A stretch of 64,000 nucleotides of DNA from Gracilaria domingensis (lineage: Eukaryota > Rhodophyta > Florideophyceae > Gracilariales > Gracilariaceae): assembly GCA_022539475.1 (NCBI GenBank), contig VCMS01000057.1, positions 1 to 64,000 of the forward strand. The letters are read 5' to 3'. The notes beneath the pieces were generated by a model, which did no database searches, had not been told where the DNA came from, and saw only the letters and a list, made by a program, of their open reading frames with translations. Shown here piece by piece: positions 36,264 to 47,900 of the stretch. How positions within the stretch are numbered: the stretch's first letter is position 1; each line of letters starts with the position of its first letter. Made by a program: the position numbers and the translations under genes.

Positions 36264-37355
36264 CTAGATGTCACGGGCCGGTTTCTCAGGTGGAACAAAA
36301 AGGAAGTCTTCATCTTTGGTTCGTTTCACGACACGTAAATGGCGCCCAAGAAGCTTATGATTGACTCCTTCTATTTTGATATCTTTGAAATACATGGTAG
36401 CGCTCACAACATCAAGCCCGGCGACTTCGATCACATGCGAAGAGAAAGGATCCTCGAGCAGTGTGCTTCCGTACCACTTCTCTGGCTCGTTTTCGGGATC
36501 TATGTCTTTTGGCGTGTCTAGCAAATGGACTAGCAAATGGACAATCGCAAATCCCGTGCAGTCCTGTAACATGATCGATAACTTCTTTTCTTGTTCATTT
36601 TTCTGTACCTTACAACAATCTCCAAGTAACCTCAGCACAAGCACGCTTGAATTTAACGGGTTTCTTATGACATTGAGCATGACATCTAACGTTCTTATAG
36701 ACTCGGTAATCTGTAATGCGCTACTTACGCTCAGTTGCATTTCTTCGAAACGGTAACGTAGAGGTCGCCTTCGTTCATGGTTAACTTCTTACACACAAGT
36801 GTTCCCTGAATAGATATCTGCTTGAAAATGTTCATATTTGAAATCTGGTTAGATCTGGAGTATTACTTCAACATCATACAGAGAATACTAAAAACTTTGA
36901 TACCATACCACTAGAAATACAGGGCAGGGAGTTTCCGCTACTTTGCGGAGAGTTTCAAATGCTTCAACACCTCTTGGGATTGAAATGGGACCCGTATGAT
37001 CCGCGAACAGAACGAATTTGAACCCGTTCCAGTCATTTAGCACACGCAATGGATACCCCAACCGAAACAAGTATTCTCTGGCTTCTTTTCTGGGCCAATG
37101 CGTCTTTACCATACCGAACTAGGCTTCCTACGGTATTCGGCGTCTTGGAACGGGTAGTAGGCAACTTGGAGAGATCAATGTTCGGAAAACGATTTGGAAC
37201 ACCGATCTTGGCGGTTCTCTCGTTGCATTGCTTTTCGACTTTCTTATAGTGTTGGTGAAAGACGATGAAGACTGAGAATCTTTCTTCAAAACACTCATTT
37301 TCGAATTATCCTGGCGGCTTGCAGTTGTGTACTTAGTTGCGGATGGAGTACTCAT
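36264..37355 (-). CDS. Possible OB-fold (RPA-like) protein, fragmented frames
   Basis: The best frame (36740-36264, 158 residues) alternates short hydrophobic strands with a segment VLRLLGDCC...LSIMLQDCTGFAIVHLLV. This resembles the strand-turn-'DDGTG' pattern of replication protein A OB folds, and is followed by SHVIEVAG...TMYFKDIKIEG. Just upstream, another frame reads IQGTLVCKKL...LYVTVSKKC, also strand-like. A Ser/Lys-rich N-terminus (37355-37128) and a 74-codon frame (37112-36888) may be earlier exons or a broken N-terminal part. Some Helitrons carry RPA-like genes, and a Helitron starts about 0.5 kb to the right. The order of strands is not a clean match, so the assignment is tentative. 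Confidence 0.3.
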
Positions 37356-37793
37356 GGCTGGCCTTCAGAGTAATTATTTGGGCAAGGGTGGTTCCACCTG
37401 ATATTCATGTCTTTCCTGTCCTTTTTATATCAGTTCCACATCTCATTGATGAGAGAACCCTTGCACTCTGAGGGGCGATGTCACGTTAATTCGAATTAGT
37501 TCTAATTACGTTATCATTGGTATGTTTCTGCTTTGCTCTTTGACCGAAACCACTTCACATGTCGTTTTCGCTCTAATTGATAGGAAAAGAGAAACTTTTC
37601 AAACCAGGCTCTTGGAGAATACAATTGTATGTCAACTGTGGTCAAGGCGGGGTAAGTTATTTTGCGTTCCAATTTAACTTAGTATTTTCTACAGGCTGGT
37701 TTACATAAGTCTCTACATGTTGGCTCACATGTCAAATTTCTCGGTAATGGCAATGACCTGGTTCCTTTTTTTTGAAAGTAATTACCAATTGAA
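37356..37793. other. Spacer before the Helitron
   Basis: Nothing is recognised. The Helitron 5' terminus (TC...) may lie here but cannot be fixed without other copies. Confidence 0.3.
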
Positions 37794-37964
37794 ATGAGCA
37801 TTTCTCGTAAAAGAGCTCGGGAAAACCGCTCTGATACTACGTTGTCTAATAGTGCATATGTTTGTCGCTATTACGAATCCAATAAGAGAGGTGTGCGAAT
37901 ACTGGATGAATACACCCGAGCATCACTGGGGTAGCCCTAGGAGAATCATGTTTTGTCCGAGGGT

Positions 37965-38097
37965 GAATACGGGGTGTGCACGGGTTTATTTCGAAAATTT
38001 ATGTTCATTTACGGGGTGTGCAAGGCACGCGCACGGGGTAGATTGCAATTTTGACCACACAATTTTCTAAATAAACCCGTGCACACCCGGTATTTTC
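37965..38097. mobile_element. 133-bp MITE with ~35-bp terminal inverted repeats
   Basis: Left arm 37965-37999 and right arm 38061-38097 share the perfect inverted core GGTGTGCACGGGTTTATTT and continue outward and inward with few differences. The interior repeats GGGGTGTGCA. It lies in the Helitron leader, between the short basic ORF and the DUF6570-like block, so it probably inserted into the Helitron. Target-site duplication is not clear. Confidence 0.8.
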
Positions 38098-38239
38098 CCT
38101 TATGATTCTATTAGGCGTAGAGAAATCGAGGACATATCACTCTCGTGAAGAAGTAGAAGAGTTCTGCAGACAAGGACTCTTTCGAGCAATAGATGTACCC
38201 AGGAAGGCAGAGATTAACAACCGCTTGCCACACAGATTT

Positions 38240-39440
38240 TGCCTTATAAACAACTTGCGTAGTATTTGTGTCGTTTGTGATTGCTACTTTTCGGTAGGTT
38301 CAGGACTATGAATAAGACCTAATGCATCTAGAGCAAAGAAATGGTAAGAGTTTCTCAAAGGAAGCGCAAAGGTTCCGTTCCAACTTCGTCAATATTATGA
38401 TATATCAGCTGCATTTCGTAATCTAAGAGGAGCTCTGCTCTCGCGTTTGGCGATCGAGATGGATCGTGATGGAAACCCAATAGGCCATCTCTTTTTGTGT
38501 GGACGTTGCGAGAGATCTCTAAATGGCAGTGCTAAGCTCCCCAAGTTCTCAATAGCAAATGGATTCGATATTGGATGCCTGCCTTCAGTATTCGAATATA
38601 TTACCAACATTGAGCTCCGACTAACTAGTATGACAAGAATTACACCACAGATAACCATGTTAAAAGGTGAGAAACACAAATCTCTCCATGGACACGTCTC
38701 CATCGTTCGTATGAACCCTTCCACTATTGCCAAAAACTGCCTCATTTACTGCAGCAGGAGGACGAAACCTTTCTGGTTATCCTCACCGGTAATCGAACGT
38801 CGATACAGAAGGTTGTGGCCATGAGAAGACATACTGCGCGATTCTCTGTTATGAAACAACTTCTTCTCATCTACATTGAAAATAACGAGCTTTATCGTGA
38901 CGCTGGTATCATACTGGACGAGGAAGTATTGAGTCACCTTCGAGAAAATGAGACCAGATTCTCTGTTCCATTATATCATGTAAGGAATAACGGCGGTTGT
39001 GTTGAAATCAAAAGTATGACGACACTATCGATGACGAAGATGAACCATGCCAAGAAGAATGTCACAATAGAGATAGTCAGAGTCATGCGTCTGGTAACAG
39101 CTCAGACGCATCGGAATCGAAATATTTTGAGACGTGCGGAATAAACACTGAGGCTGACCCGGACACCACGATAGAAGCAATTCAAGCGGCAGAAAAGCTC
39201 CTGCTTTTCAGAAATCGTGGAAGGTTTGTTTCCAACTATTGTCGTGACTTATTTGGTTTACGTTTTCAGCACCGTTTTCCATACGGTAGAGGGCATCCAG
39301 GAACAGAAAGAGAGTACCAATTTCGGTCGAGGAATGCTGTCGACACTATCTCGAGCTTTCGAGCAGACGTTTTGCCCAGGATATTTGCTTCGTGATGGTT
39401 GCATTCGATGTGTGTGGCAGAAACAGAGTAACATTATCAA
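38240..39440 (+). pseudogene. Helitron N-terminal region (DUF6570-like, then FPYGRGHPG block)
   Basis: In successive frames this reads ICVVCDCYF; then LFLCGRCERSL...LPKFSIANGFDIGCLPSVF...IELRLTSMTRITPQ...HGHVSI, matching the Cys-pair, 'SLANGLWIG-P' and 'GHV' pattern of DUF6570. It continues with VILTGNRTSIQKV...ARFSVMKQLLLIYIENNELYRDAGI and ends with LFGLRFQHRFPYGRGHPGT, a hallmark just before the Helitron Rep domain. These blocks occupy frames 2, 1 and 3, so at least two frameshifts have occurred. Functionally this would be the N-terminal part of the Helitron transposase; it is not translatable here. Confidence 0.65.
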
Positions 39441-39511
39441 CTGCGTTACGATCAAGAAATAATCCTCAAGCGTTCTACAAAATGTGAGAAGTTGAAAGAG
39501 AGGTCATTCTT

Positions 39512-41450
39512 GTGGTGCTTAGGCTTATGACTGAACGACGGAAAGATGTCCTCGCCGCGAGCTTACACTCGTCAGGGCAAAAAGCAACGACCACGGAGAA
39601 TGCAACAAAACTTCTCCATTACGTGCGGCTGTCCAGATCTTCCATGTCGGGATCTTCTGAAGAGCGTTTTATATGCAGGCGCCGTGCATTTTCAATGGAT
39701 TCTTTTTTGAAGAGTGGGGCTGTCTTCGTTACAATAACTTTTACAGAAGTCGGAACGCTACAAGTCACAATGATCGCTGGCAATGTAACTCCGTTTTCAC
39801 TAAGTAGCCTTTTGGACAGCAATCTTCTTTCGAAAGCTCAACGTATTTCTACAGCCCGAAAAGACCCATCAGTATGTGCCGAGTTCTTTGGGTCCATCTG
39901 TGAGGGCTTCATTTGGGATATAATCGGATTTGATCGAACGAAATCCTTGCCATTTAAGGGTGGTGGCCTCTTTGGAGTTGCGAGAGCCTTCATTGGTGTA
40001 GTTGGGGCTCAGGGTAGTGGCAATCTCTATATGCATTCTATTATTTTCATTGCGGAGCTTCCGAGAACCCAGGAAGATTTTACTTTTAAATGTGAGGACC
40101 TTGTTCATGGGGCGACATTCAAAATCCGTTTGGTAGCTCTCGTGGATAGTGTGATTATTAGTTCCATTATTCCTCGATTTCAATGTGATATAGACACCAG
40201 TCTTTTATGTCCAAATTGCGGTGAGCATAATGCACGACTCCCAGTTGCACAAATTCCAAGGCTCGCGTTATCGTTACATATCTCTTGTACGAGGCCCGTG
40301 GCGATGCGTTCATGTTGCTACTGTCAGAAGGGGTTTGGTGGATGCGAAATTTTGAGATGGGAAACGAAAAGGCTGCAAGAGAGCATTCAGCTCGATCTTG
40401 CTCAAGATATGCAAATTCCGATGGGAAAGACATCTATAGAGACGTACAGATTGACTGAAGAACAGGTGCTCATGCACAAAAAACACGTCTGGCCCCCAGA
40501 AAATGAACTAGATAACGGACTGTGTCACCGCCTTCAAAATTTAATCCTCGCCAGGATAGTTCTCCTCACCCAACAGCATAACTTCAAACATGTACCTTCT
40601 TGTTTCAAAGCAAATCTTGTGACAGGGTCAAATACATGTCGCTATTTGTTTCCAAGGGCTCTGGTTGAAGAAACGAATGTAGATGACGAAAAATTCTTGC
40701 ATGTAAGGCGGCCACTCCATTGTGAATATATTAACAACTTCAACGATATTATCTCAATGGCCTTAAGAACAAATCATGACATAAGATTTCTAGTTCGGGG
40801 AACTACAGATGCGCTCTATTACTGTTCAAAATATGCCACGAAGGTTCAAAGTCAATACGCGGATGTACCAAGGCTGATAATGGACATCTATGATCGACGC
40901 CGTTCTGTGGAAGATCAAACAGAGGCAGGAAAGAAAATTGACGGTCTACTTCGTGGTCGATCTCGCGTAAATTGAATGGCAATCTCACTTTCCTGACAAC
41001 AAGAAATTCCTTCCACCGTATGTGGTCTTTATCTCCGGCAGAAAAGTCCCCAGTTCTCGTCGCACAGGTTCGCGCCTCTCTTATTTGCACAGACTATTGC
41101 TATTCTTCTCAGCGAGACACATGAAACGAATCTAATTCAGAGCACTGAGGGGCGTGATGTAGCGAGCTCCCAATATCTGAACTATTCTCTGCGCCCGCAG
41201 CAGTTATCAAACATCAATTTGACTGATTTTACTGCCTCGTATCAACATAAGAAACGGACAGCATCAGCAGATTTTTCAAGCTCACAACAGTTTGTTGACG
41301 GCCATCCATTACGAGATTCACACCATGTGACTCGACGTTCAACATATGCAATCCCAGAAATGATAGGTCCACGTCTACCAGACTTCCAAAAGTGTAAAGT
41401 GACAGAGAAACAAGGGAGAAGTACGGCATGTGTGCCATGATCAACGGTAA
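39512..41450 (+). pseudogene. Helitron Rep (HUH endonuclease-like) domain, catalytic His lost
   Basis: A 487-codon frame (39512-40975) carries GAVFVTITFTEVGTLQVTM, AGNVTPFSL, DPSVCAEFF and KGGGLFGVARAFIGVVGAQG, then GNLYMHSIIFI. The last is the HUH position, where the usual first His is Tyr. The Rep tyrosine motif is intact (YYCSKYATK, about 40.82 kb). After a stop at 40973 the frame continues with VASSQYLNYSLRPQQLSNINL, HPLRDSHHVTRR and IGPRLPDF, conserved Helitron blocks between Rep and helicase. It ends near 41.45 kb, where unrelated sequence begins. A possible 44-bp intron (GTAAGTTCCC...CTCAG) starts at 41449. Rolling-circle nicking activity is unlikely with the His lost. Confidence 0.75.
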
Positions 41451-41571
41451 GTTCCCTCGCCAATCTGAGAATCAGTTTTCTGTTTCTCAGAAACTACCCA
41501 GAAACGAAACTGAGAAATAAAATGTAGCGATCGCTTACAGATTTTCTGCAACCGCTTCTGACGCCCAACGT

Positions 41572-41599
41572 GATGTTCCGCAGACGGAACATCGTCTGC
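41572..41599. repeat. Two overlapping small hairpins
   Basis: GATGTTCCG/CGGAACATC and GCAGAC/GTCTGC share bases and are mutually exclusive. It is probably a fold-back remnant. Confidence 0.4.
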
Positions 41600-41859
41600 A
41601 TCATATGTAATGCACACATACAGCATATTTGCTGTACCAAACAAGAGACAATTTGTTCATTCTTTATCGTTGCAGTAGCCTATTCATTGATTTGATGCGA
41701 GTAACGACGTGTTACAAGGATCTGCATGATCCCTAGAACACCTATGAACCATTCGATCATACAAACAGATACTCACAGACTTACAAAAGATAGACTCGAT
41801 CAAGCTCAACAATACACCACCATCTGCAGTAGGTATCCCCATCGACCTTAAACCTCCAC

Positions 41860-42945
41860 TCATTTTTGCGAAGAGTTGATACTCTCTATGTCAAGTAATC
41901 CTGTCACAATAAGATCCCCATAAACGACGTTAGTACTCGATAGAGGTATGTCAATGTCTTCATCAGTTCCAATTTGATTCTTCAAAAATGCGTCCAGCTC
42001 CATCAACTGCCGTGTCCAATATGGTTCGTGTGAAACTCTTCTCGTTTTCATTTTAGCAACCTTTTCCATTGCCTTCGAAACCTTTTATTCGAACAAATCA
42101 CAGAAAAGGGGTTAGAAATGTATTGTAATCGAGAAACAATTAGCGGCATCTTACCTTCATCATCAAGAAAACGCAACGAGTAAATGCTAACCATAACCTG
42201 CTCATCTTCTCCAGCATTGGTAAAATTAGGATCTGGCACGTCGAAGCGATCAAACGTCGCCCGTAAAGAAGACGAACAGGTCAGAACTACATCCTGCGCT
42301 TCTTGTTTCGCAAGCCAGCACTCCTTCCATACAGTATGAAAGCACTTATCTGAAATATAACATTTGTTTTCTAGCAATCGTTCGGCTGCAGCTTTTCTCT
42401 TCACATCTGAGCAAGACCTAGATTTCAACATACGAGCTTCAAGGTTTTCGTGTGGAGGAAAACGAAAGAAAGCGTGAATCTACACGAAAGTTAGTAATCG
42501 AATACCCTTTGTTATCAAACTATATCTTGAACTTACAGCTTTGCCCTGATGCCATCTTGAACACGCGACAATATACATCTCAACGCATTGTTCGAAACTT
42601 TTTCTCTTTCGTCGAATGGAATGTTGGAGGTAAAATCTGTTTGACTTTATGTTCCGTTGCATCGTCTCCAAAGACGAAACGTGATGCCTCATGTAAAAGA
42701 GTATCTCCACTTGGCTTTTCCACGGCAGAAATGACAGCAGTGAAAAGATCTTTCCCACCTCCGTCAGCGTTCAGAAATTATTTCGCGATCTTGATGCAAA
42801 CAAAGTCCTTCTTATGCCAAGCATGCAGAAGAAAACTACGGGTTAAGTCAGCTGAACATGGACAACGATATGACACAAAAGATGAACTTACCCTTGCGGC
42901 ATCAGCATTCTGTGAGAAGCGGTTCGAATTTCCAGGTTGAGGTGG
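41860..42945 (-). pseudogene. Unidentified intron-containing gene relic
   Basis: Minus-strand coding pieces join across short introns. Intron 1 is 42891-42836 (56 bp, GTAAGTTCATC...CCCGTAG). Intron 2 is 42536-42480 (57 bp, GTAAGTTCAAG...TACTAAC...GTGTAG). A third donor, GTAAGA, is at 42154. Pieces read FLLHAWHKKDFVCIKIAK, then GGGKDLFTAVISAVEKPSGD, DDATEHKVKQILPPTFHSTK, EMYIVACSRWHQGKA and, after intron 2, IHAFFRFPPHENLEARMLKS and onward to LRFLDDE. The last part (HEPYWTRQLMELDAFLKNQ to a stop at 41860) needs an uncertain third splice. A TAA at 42780-42778 and a frameshift near 42.59 kb break it. I do not recognise the family. It lies antisense inside the Helitron gap. Confidence 0.45.
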
Positions 42946-43167
42946 AGATATTTAAACGCTTAAACAATCAGAAACATCGATTTGAATATAAAGAGATGAG
43001 AAATAAGTAACAAACCTGCTCAGCAGAATGCCTCCTTCAGAGTCCATTGGGAGTGGGTTGCCGTTTTGAGCATTTGTCTAGCATTTCAATTCAAGAAGAG
43101 CTTATTCTCTCCATGCTCTCTCTTCTTCTGGTTCCTTCCGGTACCGGTATTTGAACTGGATCCTCAC

Positions 43168-43713
43168 TTATAGAGAACTTTCCCCTACTCCCAGTTGAGG
43201 TGGTCTATCGGGAGCTTTGGGACTGTGCATACGTTGATCAGAAAGCGACAATTGAAATGAACTGGAAATCACCTTTTCGGCTGCCTCATCTCTTTCTTCG
43301 CTGTTTACGACAATTGAAATATTGCGTTCCACGAACGAAGACGACGTAGAAGCCCTTGGTTTTCGGATACTGGAATTTCGAGCACTGGATGCATTTCGTA
43401 AGCGCAATCGGCCATGAACCGGATTTCCAGTGGTCGGTACTAGTAGTGGGCGCAATGAATTCGTAATTGCCCCTCGCTTTCTAGATGACACACTTCCCTG
43501 CCTAGTCGTAGCGCTTGTACTCAATTGCCTTCCTTGTGCCCTGCTCGGTGTTCTAGAAGGTTTGAGTCTGGACGATTGTTCTCTCCCCTCATTTGATTGG
43601 GGCACGCTGGTACTTTTCTGTTTTTGTTTGCCATCCAAGATAAAACTACCTTTCTTCGGATTGGGCGCTATCGAACATGCTCCTGGTGAAACAAATTTTG
43701 AAGGTTGCCGCAT
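43168..43713 (-). CDS. Hypothetical basic Ser/Arg/Lys-rich 181-residue ORF
   Basis: This disordered protein is rich in Ser, Arg, Lys and Pro (for example RLRNASSARNSSIRKPRAST) and has no domain. It is upstream of, and on the same strand as, the intron-containing relic and may be its N-terminal exon. The open frame on the opposite strand (43430-43729) is judged a shadow. Confidence 0.35.
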   Translation of the reverse strand: MRQPSKFVSPGACSIAPNPKKGSFILDGKQKQKSTSVPQSNEGREQSSRLKPSRTPSRAQGRQLSTSATTRQGSVSSRKRGAITNSLRPLLVPTTGNPVHGRLRLRNASSARNSSIRKPRASTSSSFVERNISIVVNSEERDEAAEKVISSSFQLSLSDQRMHSPKAPDRPPQLGVGESSL

Positions 43714-43979
43714 TTCGAGAAGTATGTAATCAAGGTGTCCTGGACTTAGGAGAAGAATTATCTGTTGGAGTCCGCACTCTTCGCGGCAGAAGTAGCGAAG
43801 ATCTTCACAAGCATTCCTGAAATAGAAGCATTACGCCAACGCGAAACACAAACCTGCGAAACAAAAACGAGTTGAAGTTTGCATTTCGTTTGGTGTATAT
43901 TTGTGAAGCAAACCCGATTCTGAGGGTGTTCGACGAAGAAGCTCTTCATACATGAGCGATGCGCCCGTGCACGTGGCAC

Positions 43980-44930
43980 TTGACATTATGAGGTGCATCC
44001 CCTATTGGAGTCCTCAACCGTTGGTCAATTTAATCTTAATTAGCACCCGTACAGGCGCGTGGATGTGCCAAGGGCCCTGGTCGGGCGTGGACACGTGGAG
44101 GTGGATGGCTAGTGCACAAGTGGAGCATTTTGGGGAATATTTTAGTTTGTCTTTATTTTCTGCACCCTGACAGTGGGGTAGCGTACGTGTACCACCCGTA
44201 CGGGTGTGCACTATTGTGATCGGTCAACCGGCCCTGCACCTGGGGTACTTAGAGGTGCAGGGGCGGCTGAACACCACCTGATGGTAAAGCAACCTAGCCT
44301 CTCCTTCGAGAACTGCCACTCGGATCAGAGGGCACTTGAGACTCATCTTGAGTGTGGGCTCTAGGCGCTACTGCCCTTGCCGGTGTACTACTCCACCCGG
44401 AGGGTCACCTCAAGAGGTATAAGTACGCGTACTTCCCTTGGGACGCCTAAGGAATCTGTATATACCGTGTGGTATTGACGTCTACTATTTCTATTAATTC
44501 CTGATTGCAGGACAGATCTCCGCCCCAGTATTGGGTTGTTTCTTGCTCTTTCTTCCCGACGTCGGGCCTGTTGCCTGCGTGTGCACGGCCCGCGTCTCCT
44601 CTTTGGACGTATCTTTTTTTCCCTTGTTTCTTGGGCTACGCCTCCTTCCGGAGTGTCTTGCTCACTCCTTTCCGGGTATTCCTCGCTTCTACACCGTCCT
44701 TGGCTGGTGATCTTCCTGATATTGGACTTTTTGCATTCACCTTTGTAGGTTATCCTCAGTACACTACTGGTCTTACACCCAGGTCCCCGGTGTCAACAGA
44801 GGCTCATCCCCCGAGTTACAATCCCCTAGGGAGCAGGACTTCGGACATCCTGTGCGTGTTTCACCCGTCCTGGGTTTGCACCACAATATTGGTCGTCTTC
44901 CCAACTAATTCTGTTCCTCTGAAGCCCCAT
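43980..44930 (+). repeat. LTR-like 'R' repeat, copy R3
   Basis: It has the same ordered landmarks as R1 and R2: GGCTCTAG (44357), a C/T-rich tract, GGTCTTACACCC (44769) and GGGTTTGCACCACAATATT (44872). A hairpin CCCTGCACCT/AGGTGCAGGG lies near 44.25 kb and a CCCGTACGGG palindrome near 44.2 kb. It ends about 40 bp before the first ATG of the Plavaka-like transposase. The 143-codon ORF inside (44505-44936) is not supported as a gene. Confidence 0.55.
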
Positions 44931-44970
44931 TCCTGAAGCCTTTGCAGCTTCTGACATTTCCTTTGTCGTA

Positions 44971-47900
44971 ATGTTCAAATGCAAAGTTTGCATTAAGTTC
45001 TTCAAAGACAAACTCAACTTAAATCGACATGTGAGTCCCTCCAATAGACACCTCTGGAAAAGTCGTGGACTTATGGAATCTGCAGGGAAAGAGCAGAGTT
45101 GTCCCTTAACGATCAAAACTGAAATAGAAAAGAGCCAGTACTCCACTGGTGACAATGTCGCTGATAACGATTTGGAAGCACCACAGATACCTCCTCATGC
45201 AAACAACACAAACTAAGATGTCAATTGGACCCATTTTAAGTCCCCCGAAGATCCTATGGAGTACCACAATGGGACTAAGGGTGTAGCCAGTGCCTTGGAA
45301 TATACGTATATTTCGCACTTGAGCATTGATGACAGCATGAACCAGAAAGATGTCTCTTGGGACATTCTCAGCTTCTACAAGTCCTTCGGCGACAGCTCAT
45401 CTCCCCTTTTGCGCAAAATTAAATCTTTCTCAAAGCGAGGCAGAGAAGCTCTTTGAGTTAATCAAGCGCCTGGACCAAGATATCAAATCTCTCCTCATCC
45501 CGTGACAGAGAAATTTCCGACTGCTGCAGGATTGTCAAGATACCTCTCTGCAGCACGAAAGAGAGCAGTAAAAAATGAGGGCCGGTGTCAAGAATTGGTA
45601 AACACTGCGTACGGGAATAACAAAACAGCACTGTTTCGTCCTCTAATTTCCGTTCTTCTGAAGAACTAGAAGCAGCCAGAGAGCCTTCAATGATTTCCTA
45701 GTGTGGAAAAGAATATATTGAAGATGAACGCGTGTTCTGCTCACCATGGAACTCGAATGCACTTTTGCAATATGAAGAAGAAGTATGCGGGAAAGGAAAA
45801 TTCTGAGGTTTCGACTTGTACATTGATGGTCATATTCTGTCGAACTCGGGATCTCAATCGGCAAATAATGTAACGGTCCGTCTCTCAAACGTAAAAGGTA
45901 GATCTAGTAAATGGATTGAAGTCGGGATTGCTCCAACGTTACAACCTGCTGAACCAAACTGCACTCCAGCACAATTGAGAAAGCAGAAACGTGCACTTCT
46001 CCAAAGGTATCTTCATCTTATTCTGGCAGATGTTGCTCGACACTCACACATCGGATACGGTGTCAATAAGACACGTATATACCCCCGACTTGCTAGTCAT
46101 ATTGCCGACTAAAGGCAAGAAAGGTCATCGCTTTGTTTAAAAAGTGCGTGTGAAGTGGCAGATTGTACACCGTGCTTAATTCCATCGGGATTGAAACGAA
46201 GCCAAGAAGAAGATCATAGCGTTTCAAATGAAATATGCAATACTCATCATTATGAAATAGATCAAGATCGTGTATTAGAAAAGCATGATAGGGAGCTCGA
46301 CTCAGACTTTTGCGATATGAAAGTCGTTTCTGAAACGACAAGACAACCAATATTCTCAATTCCGAAGACAGAACAGAGCATGCAACTCAGAAATGCATCT
46401 CACATAGTTCAGTGTCGGATTATGACGGCCTCAAATGACAAAGCTTGGAGCCATTTTCAAACACTGATGAATGCTCCACCGTTTGGGAACGAACTGGAGA
46501 CTGCAAGGAACTACCTTCAAATGACATCAGCATTAGAGTTTCCTCCTGCATCGGCTGGAATTTGTGGACTTGGTAGTCGGGCCTATCGTCTGTATAACTG
46601 TATTGTTTTCTACATCCTTTACGTCGTTGAGCTCGGAATAATAAGAACGATTACCGATGACTGTCACGAGGCATTTGGCACACTACACCAGTACAACCCA
46701 ATACCAAAAACGCAGTTGATTCGAATCGCGAACCAACGGATGCTGGATGTACCCGATTCAGCCCGGCTCGGAAGGGTACTCCGATTTCGAATCAATGAGA
46801 ATGAAAAGCAAACAGGAATGTCTGGCAGAATCCGAAGGATTAGCTTGCCATTCTATTGGTATGCCGTAATGGGCTTAGCTCTCGATTCTGTTCCAGACCA
46901 AGACCCTGTTTTGTAAACGTGTCTCGAGACTGATTTCATGTTCCGTGAGCTTCTTGGAGTGACCAGATCTCAAGACTTTGCAAAACGAACAAAGAAAGAC
47001 ATCGAAAGGCTCCAGAAAGTATGCTTAGACGCTGCGAAAAGCGTTGCCAGCACCTTTTCGTACTCGGTTAGCACTAAACCTCATAGGATTATGTATCACA
47101 TTGGTGATCACTTATATGACTTTGGACGCATACGAAAAGGATCTACTGCAGAAAACGAAACGCTACAAAAGCTCACTAAGCAAGCGTACGCAGCAACCAA
47201 CAAGCATTTGGGCCAGATTGCCCCTCAATTGCTGAAAGCCAGAGCACGAATCGCTGCCACAGATGAATTTGATGTCAACAGTAACAATCAAACTTGTGAT
47301 CAAATTACACAAGTACTTTTTTTAAAGAGATGTTGTCAAACCAGAGCAGCAACTTGCACAACAATCTCACAGCGACGAGAAGCATGCAGCGCAGTATGAT
47401 GTAGTTCTCACCGAATATGAACATAATGAATATCAACAAAGGCCTGTGGACCTAGTTGAAAAGCCAAACATTGAAATAAGAGGAAGAATACTAACCTCTT
47501 CTACTACTCAAGCCAACCAAGAGAGTACCATCAACACAGGCACGAGAGACGGCCAAAAACTTTGGGAAACAGTCAAGCGTATATCGTGTCAAAGTAAACT
47601 ATTGTGGTGCCCTGCAGAACTTCGTAGATTCAACATATATGCTGGTGAAAATGTCTATGGAACGAGACACCGACGCGACGCTGTGGTACACGATCATGAA
47701 AGCGAAGAAAGATTTGGCGGTCTCCAGGCATTATTCAGCAATCGCGAGTGCAAGTTCCAAAAGCTTTCACTGATACGGTGACTGATTGAGGTTGATCCAG
47801 ATCCGAAAAAAGAGCTTGTCGTGAAGAAATTCCATCACAAACCGTTTGCTTACATGCGAAATGGCACGAATGTTCTCTTGGATTTCATTGCATCTGACAG

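Noticed and set aside
43430-43729. 99-codon plus-strand ORF with hydrophobic segments
   Set aside because: It lies wholly opposite a longer Ser/Arg-rich minus-strand ORF, whose codons generate the apparent Leu/Cys-rich peptide.
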